Shown: positions 52,934-63,011 of the stretch, in pieces
Position numbering within the stretch: the stretch's first letter is position 1
How the letters are laid out: each line of letters starts with the position of its first letter
NCBI RefSeq assembly: GCF_051401765.1
Contig: NW_027480464.1
Span: forward strand, 3,739,473-3,803,472
Direction: 5' to 3'
DNA from: Calliopsis andreniformis
Lineage: Eukaryota > Arthropoda > Insecta > Hymenoptera > Andrenidae
Length of the DNA stretch: 64,000 nt
Made by a program: the position numbers and the translations under genes
The notes under the pieces: model-generated
Told to the model about the DNA's origin: nothing
The model's input: only the letters and a program-made list of their open reading frames with translations
Databases searched by the model: none

Positions 52934-54469
52934 TCAATCCACAATCCTTAATCCTCAATCGTCAATCTTCAATCCTCAATACTCAATCTTCAATAACCAA
53001 TACTCAATCTTCGATCTTCAATCCTCAATCCTCAATCCCCAATTCTCAATCCTCAATCCTCAATCCACAGTCCTCAAACCTCAATCCTCAACCCTCAGCC
53101 CTCATCGTCAATACTCAATCTTCAATCGTCAATCCTCAATCTTCAATGCTCAATACTCAATCTTCAATACTCAATCTTCAATCCTCAATCCTCAATCCTC
53201 AATCCTCAATCCTCATCCTTCAATCCTCAATACCCAATCCTCAATCTTCAATCCTCAATCCTCAATCCTCAATTCTCAATCTTCAATCCTCAATCCTCAA
53301 TCCTCATTCTTCAATCCTCAATACCCAATCCTCAATCCTCAATCTATAATCCTCAACCCTCAATCCTCAATTCTCAATCCTCAATCCTCAGTCCTCATTC
53401 TTCAATCCTCAATACCCAATCCTCAATCCGCAATCTATAATACTCAATCCTCAATCCTCAATTCTCAATCCGCAATCCTCAGTCCTCAGTCCTCAAACCT
53501 CAATCCTCAACCCTGATTACTCATCGTCAATCCTCAATCCTCAACCTTCAATCATCAATCCTCAATCCTCAATCCTCAATCCTCAATCCTCAATCCTCAA
53601 TCTTTAATCCTCAATCCTCAATCCTCAATCCTCAATCTTCAATCCTCAATACTCAATCTTCAATCCTCAATCCACAATCCTCAATCCTCAATCCTCATTC
53701 TTCAATCCTCAATACCCAATCCTCAATCTTCAATCCTCAATCCTCAATCCTCAATTCTCAATCCTCGATCCTCCATTTTCAATCCTCATTCTTCAATCCT
53801 CAATACCCAATACTCAATCTTCAATCCTCAATCCTCAATCCTCAATCCTCAACTCTCAATCCTCAATTGTCAGTCCTCAGACCTCAAACCTCAATCCTCA
53901 ACACTCAACCCTCATCGTCAATCCTCAATCCTCAATCCTCAATCCTCAATCTTCAATCCTCAATACTCAATCCTCAATCCTCAATCCACAATCCTCAATC
54001 CTCAATCCTCATTCTTCAATCCTCAATACCCAATCCTCAATCTTCAATCCTCAATCCTGAATACTCAATCTTCAATCCTCAATCCTCAATCCTGAATCCT
54101 CAATCCTCATTCTTCAATCCTCAATACCCAATCCTCAATCCTCAATCTTTAATCCTCAATCCTCAATCCTCAATTCTCAATCCTCAATCCTCAGTCCTCA
54201 GTACTCAAACCTCAGCCCTCAACCCTCATCCCTCATCCTCAATCCTCAATCCTCCATCTTCAACCCTCAATACTCAGTCCCCAATCCTCAATCTTCAAAC
54301 CTCAACCCTCAATTCTCAGTCCTCAATCATCAATCCTCAATCCTCAATCCTCAATCCTCAATCCTCAACCGTCAATCTTCAATCCTCAGACCTCAAACAT
54401 CAATACTCAACCCTCAGTCCTCGTCCTCAATCCACAACCATCAATCCTCAACCCTCAACAATCAGTCCT

Positions 54470-55509
54470 CAATACTCAACCATCAATCCTCAATTCTCAA
54501 TACTCAATAGAATATCCTGAACTCTCATGGTTCAATACTCAATCCACAATATTCAATAATCAAACCACAATCCTCAAACATCTATTCTCAACACTCAATC
54601 CTCAACACTCAGTCCTCTCACTTCAATCCTCCATCCTCAACCCTCAATCCTCAAGCGTCAACCCTCAATCCTCAATACTCAACCCTCAATCCTCAGTCCT
54701 CAAACCGCAATCCCGAATCCTCAATCCTGAATCCTCAATCTACAGCCCTCAGTCCTCAACAAACAATTGTCAATCGTCAATCCTCAATAGAATATCCTCA
54801 CATCTCAATCCTCAATCCTCGATCCTCAGACCTCAAACATCAATACTCAACCCTCAGTCCTCGTCCTCAATCCACAACACTCAATCCTCAATACTCAATC
54901 ATCAACACCCAATCCTCAATGTTCAATCTGCGATACCCAATCCTCAATGTTCTATCCTCAATCCTCAATCCTCAATCATGAATCTTCAATCCTCAATACT
55001 CAATCTTCAATCCTCAATCCTCATTTCTCAATCCTCAATCCTCAATCCTCAATCCTCAATCCTCAGTCCTCAATCCTCAATCATCAGTCTTCAATCCTCA
55101 ATACTCAATCTTCAATCCTCAATCCTCAATCCTCAATCCTCAACTCTCATTCTTCAATCCTCAATACCCAATCCTCAATCTTCAGTCCTCAATCCTCAAT
55201 CCTCAATTCTCAATAGTCAATCTTCAATCCTCAATCCTCAATCCCCAGTCCTCAGTCTTCAATCATCAATACTCAATTTCAATCATCAATCCTCAGTCCT
55301 CAAACCTCAATTCTGAATCCTCAATCCTGAATCCTTAATCCTCGGCCCTCAGTCCTCAACAATCAGTTGTCAATCCTCAATCCTCAATAGAATATCCTCA
55401 ATTCACAGTTTTCAATACTCAATACTCAATCTGCAATCTTCAAACCTCTATCCACAAACGTCAATTCTCATCACTCAACCCTCAACACTCAGTCCTCAAT
55501 GTTCAATCC
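54470..55509. repeat. B-C-A block
   Basis: Cores are B 54509, C 54789 and A 55389. C has the CAACAAACAATTGTC form. It carries CAAACCGCAATCCCG where other C leads have CAAACCTCAATCCCG. Confidence 0.9.
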
Positions 55510-56445
55510 TCAATCCTCAATCCTCAATCCTCAATCGTCAATCTTCAACCCTCAATACTCAATCTTCAATCCTCAATCTTTAATCCTCAATCCTCAATCC
55601 TCAATCCTCAATCTTCAATCCTCAATACTCAATCTTCAATCCTCAATCCACAATCCTCAATCCTCAATCCTCATTCTTCAATCCTCAATACCCAATCCTC
55701 AATCTCCAATCCTCAATCCTCAATCCTCAATTCTCAATCCTCGATCCTCCATTTTCAATCCTCATTCTTCAATCCTCAATACCCAATACTCAATCTTCAA
55801 TCCTCAATCCTCAATCCTCAATCCTCAATTCTCAATCCTCAATTCTCAGTCCTCAGACCTCAAACCTCAGTCCTCAACACTCAACCCTCATCGTCAATCC
55901 TCAATCCTCAATCCTCAATCCTCAATCTTCAATCCTCAATACTCAGTCTTCAATCCTCAATCCACAATCCTCAATCCACAATCCTCATTCTTCAATCCTC
56001 AATACCCAATCCTCAATCTTCAATCCTCAATCCTCAATACTCAATCTTCAATCCTCAATCCTCAATCCTGAATCCTCAATCCTCATTCTACAATCCTCAA
56101 TACCCAATCCTCAATCCTCAATCTTTAATCCTCAACCCTCAATCCTCAATTCTCAATCCTCAATCCTCAGTCCTCAGTACTCAAACCTCAGCCCTCAACC
56201 CTCATCCCTCATCCTCAATCCTCAATCCTCCATCTTCAACCCTCAATACTCAGTCCCCAATCCTCAATCTTCAAACCTCAACCCTCAATTCTCAGTCCTC
56301 AATCATCAATCCTCAATCCTCAATCCTCAATCCTCAATCCTCAACCGTCATTCTTCAATCCTCAGACCTCAAACATCAATACTCAACCCTCAGTCCTCGT
56401 CCTCAATCCACAACCATCAATCCTCAACCCTCAACCATCAGTCCT

Positions 56446-58086
56446 CAATACTCAACCATCAATCCTCAATTCTCAATACTCAATAGAATATCCTGAACTC
56501 TCATGGTTCAATGCTCAATCCACAATATTCAATAATCAAACCTCAATCCTCAAACATCTATTCTCAACACTCAATCCTCAACACTCAGTCCTCTCACTTC
56601 AATCCTCCATCCTCAACCCTCAATCCTCAAGCGTCAACGCTCAATCCTCAACACTCAACCCTCAATCCTCAGTCCTCAAACCTCAATCCCGAATCCTCAA
56701 TCCTGAATCCTCAATCTACAGCCCTCAGTCCTCAACAATCAATTGTCAATCGTCAATCCTCGATAGAATATCCTCACATCTCAATCCTCAATCCTCGATC
56801 CTCAGACCTCAAACATCAATACTCAACCCTCAGTCCTCGTCCTCAATCCACAACACTCAATCCTCAATACTCAATCATCAACACTCAATCCTCAATGTTC
56901 AATCTGCGATACCCAATCCTCAATGTTCAATCCTCAATCCTCAATCCTCAATCATGAATCTTCAAACCTCAATACTCAATCTTCAATCCTCAATCCTCAT
57001 TTCTCAATCCTCAATCCTCAATCCTCAATCCTCAATCCTCAGTCCTCAATCCTCAATCATCAGTCTTCAATCCTCAATACTCAATCTTCAATCCTCAATC
57101 CTCAATCCTCAATCCTCAACTCTCACTCTTCAATCCTCAATACCCAATCCTCAATCTTCAATCCTCAATCCTCAATCCTCAATTCTCAATAGTCAATCTT
57201 CAATCCTCAATCCTCAATCCCCAGTCCTCAGTCTTCAATCATCAATACTCAATTTCAATCATCAATCCTCAGTCCTCAAACCTCAATTCTGAATCCTCAA
57301 CCCTGAATCCTTAATCCTCGGCCCTCAGTCCTCAACAATCAGTTGTCAATCCTCAATCCTCAATAGAATATCCTCAATTCACAGTTTTCAATACTCAATA
57401 CTCAATCTGCAATCTTCAAACCTCTATCCACAAACGTCAATTCTCATCACTCAACCCTCAACACTCAGTCCTCAATGTTCAATCCTCAATCCTCAATCCT
57501 CAATCCTCAATCGTCAATCTTCAACCCTCAATACTCAATCTTCAATCCTCAATCCTCAATCCTCAATCCCCAATCCTCATTCTTCAATCCTCAATACCCA
57601 ATCCTCAATCTTCAATCCTCAATCCTCAATCCTCAATTCTCAATCCTCAATCCTCAATTTTCAATCCTCTTTCTTCAATCCTCAATACCCAATACTCAAT
57701 CTTGAATCCTCAATCCTCAATCCTCAATCCTCAATTCTCAATCCTCAATCCTCAGTCCTCAGTCCTCAATCCTCAACCCTCAACCCTCAGCCCTCATACT
57801 CAATCCTCAACCCTCAACCCTCAATCCTCAATCTTCAATCCTCGATACTCAATATTCAATCCTCAATCCTCAGTCCTCAAACCTCAATTCTGAATCCTCA
57901 ATCCTGAATCCTCAATCTTCGGCCCTCAGTCCTCAACAATCAGTTGTCAATCCTCAATCCTCAATAGAATATCCTCAATTCACAGTTTTCAAGACTCAAT
58001 GCTCAATCTGCAATCTTCAAACCTCTGTCCACAAATATCAATTCTCATCACTCAACCCTCAACACTCAGTCCTCAATGTTCAATCC
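56446..58086. repeat. B-C-A-A block
   Basis: Cores are B 56485, C 56765, A 57365 and A 57966. The C core is preceded by CCTCGATAG instead of CCTCAATAG, a private change. Otherwise it matches 51.3-52.9 kb at offset 5,153. Confidence 0.9.
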
Positions 58087-59554
58087 TCAATCCACAATCC
58101 TTAATCCTCAATCGTCAATCTTCAATCCTCAATACTCAATCTTCAATAACCAATACTCAATCTTCGATCTTCAATCCTCAATCCTCAATCCCCAATTCTC
58201 AATCCTCAATCCTCAATCCACAGTCCTCAAACCTCAATCCTCAACCCTCAGCCCTCATCGTCAATACTCAATCTTCAATCGTCAATCCTCAATCTTCAAT
58301 GCTCAATACTCAATCTTCAATACTCAATCCTCAATTCTCAATCCTCAATCATCAATCCTCAATCCTCAATCCTCAATTCTCTATCATCAATCGTCAGCCT
58401 TCAATCCTCAATACTCAATCTTCAATCCTCAACCCTCAATACTCAATCCTCAATCCGCATTCTTCAATCCTCAATACCCAATGCTCAATCCTCAATCTTT
58501 AATCCTCAATCCTCAATCCTCAATTCTCAATCCTCAATCCTCAATCCTCAGTCCTCAAACCTCAATCCTCAACCCTCAGCCCTCATCGTCAATCCTCAAT
58601 CTTCAATCCCCAATCCTCAATCTTCAATGCTCAATACTCAATCTTCAATACTCAATCCTCAATTCTCAATCCTCAATCCTCAATCCTCACTCCTCAATCC
58701 TCAATCCTCAATCATCAATCGTCAGTCTTCAATCCTCAATACTCAATCTTGAATCCTCAATCCTCAATACTCAATCCTCAATCCGCATTCTTCAATCCTC
58801 AATACCCAATCCTCAATCCTCAACCTTTAATCCTCAATCCTCAATCCTCAATCCTCAATCTTCAATCCTCAATACTCAATCTTCAATCCTCAATCCACAA
58901 TCCTCAATCCTCAATCCTCATTCTTCAATCCTCAATCCTCAATCCTCAATTCTCAATCCTCAATTCTCAGTCCTCAGACCTCAAACCTCAATCCTCAACA
59001 CTCAACCCTCATCGTCAATCCACAATCCTCAATCCTCAATCCTCATTCTTCAATCCTCAATACCCAATCCTCAATCTTCAATCCTCAATCCTCAATACTC
59101 AATCTTCAATCCTCAATCCTCAATCCTGAATCCTCAATCCTCATTCTTCAATCCTCAATACCCAATCCTCAATCCTCAATCTTTAATCCTCAATCCTCAA
59201 TCCTCAATTCTCAATCCTCAATCCTCAGTCCTCAGTACTCAAACCTCAGCCCTCAACCCTCATCCCTCATCCTCAATCCTCAATCCTCCATCTTCAACCC
59301 TCAATACTCAGTCCCCAATCCTCAATCTTCAAACCTCAACCCTCAATTCTCAATCCTCAATCATCAATCCTCAATCCTCAATCCTCAATCCTCAATCCTC
59401 AACCGTCAATCTTCAATCCTCAGACCTCAAACATCAATACTCAACCCCCAGTCCTCGTCCTCAATCCACAACCATCAATCCTCAAACCTCAACCATCAGT
59501 CCTCAATACTCAACCATCAATCCTCAATTCTCAATACTCAATAGAATATCCTGA
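58076..59554 (+). other. 492-codon open frame, judged non-coding
   Basis: This is the counterpart of the frame at 43019-44560, with the same start string, stop string and heptad-only content. It has one in-frame 63 bp loss near 59,021. Confidence 0.8.
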
Positions 59555-60543
59555 ACTCTCATGGTTCAATACTCAATCCACAATATTCAATAATCAAACC
59601 TCAATCCTCAAACATCTATTCTCAACACTCAATCCTCAACACTCAGTCCTCTCACTTGAATCCTCCATCCTCAACCCTCAATCCTCAAGCGTCAACGCTC
59701 AATCCTCAATACTCAACCCTCAATCCTCAGTCCTCAAACCTCAATCCCGAATCCTCAATCCTGAATCCTCAATCTACAGCCCTCAGTCCTCAACAATCAA
59801 TTGTCAATCGTCAATCCTCAATAGAATATCCTCACATCTCAATCCTCAATCCTCGATCCTCAGACCTCAAACATCAATACTCAACCCTCAGTCCTCGTCC
59901 TCAATCCACAACACTCAATCCTCAATACTCAATCATCAACACTCAATCCTCAATGTTCAATCTGCGATACCCAATCCTCAATGTTCAATCCTCAATCCTC
60001 AATCCTCAATCATGAATCTTCAATCCTCAATACTCAATCTTCAATCCTCAATGCTCATTTCTCAATCCTCAATCCTCAATCCTCAATCCTCAATCCTCAG
60101 TCCTCAATCCTCAATCATCAGTCTTCAATCCTCAATACTCAATCTTCAATCCTCAATCCTCAATCCTCAATCCTCAACTCTCACTCTTCAATCCTCAATA
60201 CCCAATCCTCAATCTTCAATCCTCAATCCTCAATCCTCAATTCTCAATAGTCAATCTTCAATCCTCAATCCTCAATCCCCAGTCCTCAGTCTTCAATCAT
60301 CAATAATCAATTTCAATCATCAATCCTCAGTGCTCAAACCTCAATTCTGAATCCTCAATCCTGAATCCTTAATCCTCGGCCCTCAGTCCTCAACAATCAG
60401 TTGTCAATCCTCAATCCTCAATAGAATATCCTCAATTCACAGTTTTCAATACTCAATACTCAATCTGCAATCTTCAAACCTCTATCCACAAACGTCAATT
60501 CTCATCACTCAACCCCCAACACTCAGACCTCAATGTTCAAACC
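59504..60543. repeat. B-C-A block
   Basis: Cores are B 59543, C 59823 and A 60423, each exactly 14,994 bp from its counterpart at 44.5-45.4 kb. Confidence 0.9.
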
Positions 60544-61312
60544 TAAATCCTCAATCCTCAATCCTCAATCGTCAATCTTCAACCCTCAATACTCAATCTT
60601 CAATCCTCAATCCTCAATCCTCAATCCCCAATCCTCATTCTTCAATCCTCAATACCCAATCCTCAATCTTCAATCCTCAATCCTCAATCCTCAATTCTCA
60701 ATCCTCAATCCTCAATTTTCAATCCTCTTTCTTCAATCCTCAATACCCAATACTCAATCTTGAATCCTCAATCCTCAATCCTCAATCCTCAATTCTCAAT
60801 CCTCAATCCTCAGTCCTCAGTCCTCAAACCTCAACCCTCAACCCTCAGCCCTCATCGTCAATCCTCGATCTTCAATCCTCAATCCTCAATCTTCAATGCT
60901 CAATACTCAATCTTCAATCCTCAATCCTCAGTTCTCAATCCTCAATCCTCAATCCTCAATCCTCAATCCTCAATCCTCAATCCTCAATCGTCAGTCTTCA
61001 ATCCTCAATACTCAATCATCAATCCTCAATCCTCAATCCTCAATCCTCAATCCTTATTCTTCAATCCTCAATACCCAATCCTCAATCCTCAATCTATAAT
61101 CCTCAAACCTCAATCCTCAATTCTCAATCCTCAATCCTCAGTCCTCAGTCCTCAAACCTCAATCGTCAACCCTCATTCCTCATCCTCCATCCTCAATACT
61201 CAATCTTCAATCCTCAATCCTCAATCCTCAATCCTCAATACACAACCCTCAATCCTCAGTCCTCAAACCTCAATCCCGAATCCTCAATCCTGAATCCTCA
61301 ATCTTCAGCCCT

Positions 61313-61472
61313 CAGTCCTCAACAATCAATTGTCAATCCTCAATCCTCAATAGAATATCCTCAATTCACAGTTTTCAATACTCAATCCCCATTCTTCAAT
61401 CTTCAAACCTCAATCCACAAACATCAATTCCCATCACTCGACCCTCAACACTCAGTCCTCAGTCTTCAATCC
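61313..61472. repeat. A landmark, diverged subtype L
   Basis: The core is at 61352. It has the same CATCACTCGACCC and CAGTCTTC changes as the copy at 46.3 kb. Confidence 0.86.
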
Positions 61473-62851
61473 TCAATCCTCAATCCTCAATCTTCAGTCC
61501 TCAATACTCAATCTTCAATCCTCAATCCTCAATTCTCAATCCTCAATCGTCAGTCTTCAATCCTCAATACTCAATCTTCAATCCTTAATACTCAATCCTC
61601 AATCCTCATTCTTCAATCCTCAATACCCAATCCTCAATCCTCAATCTATAATCTTCAATCCTCAATCCTCAATTCTCAATCCCCAGTCCTCAGTCCTCAG
61701 TCCTCAAACCTCAATCCTCAACCCTCATTCCTCATCCTCAATACTCAATCCTCAATCTTCAATCCTCAATCCTCATTACTTAATCTTCAATCCTCAATCC
61801 TCAATTCTCAATCCTCAATCCTCAATCCTCAATCCTCAATCCTCAACCCTCAATCCTCAATTGTCAGTCTTCAATCCTCAATACTTAATCTTCAATCCTC
61901 AATCCTCAATCCGCAATCCTCAATCTTCAATCCTCAATCCTCAATCCTCAATCCTCACTTCTCAATCTTCAATCCTCAATACTCAATCTTCAATCCTCAA
62001 TCCTCAATCCTCAATCCTCAATCCTCAATCCTCAATCATCAATCTTCAATCCTCAATACTCAATCTTCAATCCTCAATCCTCAATCCTCAATCCTCAATC
62101 CTCATTCTTCAATCCTCAATACCCAATCCTCAATCTTCAATCCTCAATCCTCAATCCTCAATACTCAATCTTCAATCCTCAATCCTCAATCCTCATTCTT
62201 CAATCCTCATCCTTCAATCCTCAATACCCAATCCTCAATCTTCAATCCTCAATCCTCAATCCTCACTTCTCAATCTTCAATCCTCAATACTCAATCTTCA
62301 ATCCTCAATCCTCAATCCTCAGTCCTCAATCCTCAATCCTCAATCTTCAATCCTCAATACTCAATCTTCAATCCTCAATCCTCAATCCTCAACCCTCAAT
62401 CCTCATCCTTCAATCCTCAATACCCAACCCTCAATCTTCAATCCTCAATCCTCAATCCGCAATCCTCAATCTTCAATCCTCAATCCTCAATCCTCAATCC
62501 TCACTTCTCAATCTTCAATCCTCAATACTCAATCTTCAATCCTCAATCCTCAATCCTCAATCCTCAATCCTCAATCCTCAATCATCAATCTTCAATCCTC
62601 AATACTCAATCTTCAATCCTCAATACTCAATCCTCAATCCTCAATCCTCATTCTTCAATCCTCAATACCCAATCCTCAATCTTCAATCCTCAATCCTCAA
62701 TCCTCAACCCTCAATAGTCAATCTTCAATCCTCAACCCTCAATCCTCAATCCTCAGCCTTCAATCCTCAATACTCAGTCTTCAATCCTCAATCCTCAGTC
62801 CTCAAACCCCAGTTCTGAATCCTTAATCCTGAATCCTTAATCCTCGGCCCT

Positions 62852-63011
62852 CAGTCCTCAACAATCAGTCGTCTATCCTCAATCCTCAATAGAATATCCT
62901 CAATTCACAGTTTTCAATACTCAATACTCAATCTGCAATCTTCAAACCTCTATCCACAAACGTCAATTATCATCACTCAACCCTCAACACTCAGTCCTCA
63001 ATGTTCAATCC
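62852..63011. repeat. A landmark, subtype K, last in window
   Basis: The core is at 62891. About 1 kb of filler follows to the window end and matches 48.02-49.01 kb. Confidence 0.88.

Larger units (their letters stand above)
49260..53175. repeat. Block copied at 54.69-58.33 kb
   Basis: The offset is 5,425 at the left and 5,153 after about 50.55 kb, the change being the 272 bp duplication listed separately. Landmarks C, A, B, C, A, A appear in the same order in both. Shared private changes include CATTCTACAATCC (about 50,933 and 56,086) and GGTTCAATGCTC after the B core. The match stops near 53,175, where this copy continues CAATCTTCAATCC and the other CAATCCTCAATTC. Confidence 0.85.

Noticed and set aside
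2072..63011. A landmarks as degenerate transposons or SINEs
   Set aside because: They have no terminal inverted repeats, target-site duplications, A-tail or promoter boxes, keep traces of heptamer rhythm, and occur at array-specific spacing rather than as insertions.
2072..63011. CENP-B box or similar centromere motif
   Set aside because: The CENP-B box needs TTCG and CGGG elements. Nothing like this appears on either strand of the landmarks.
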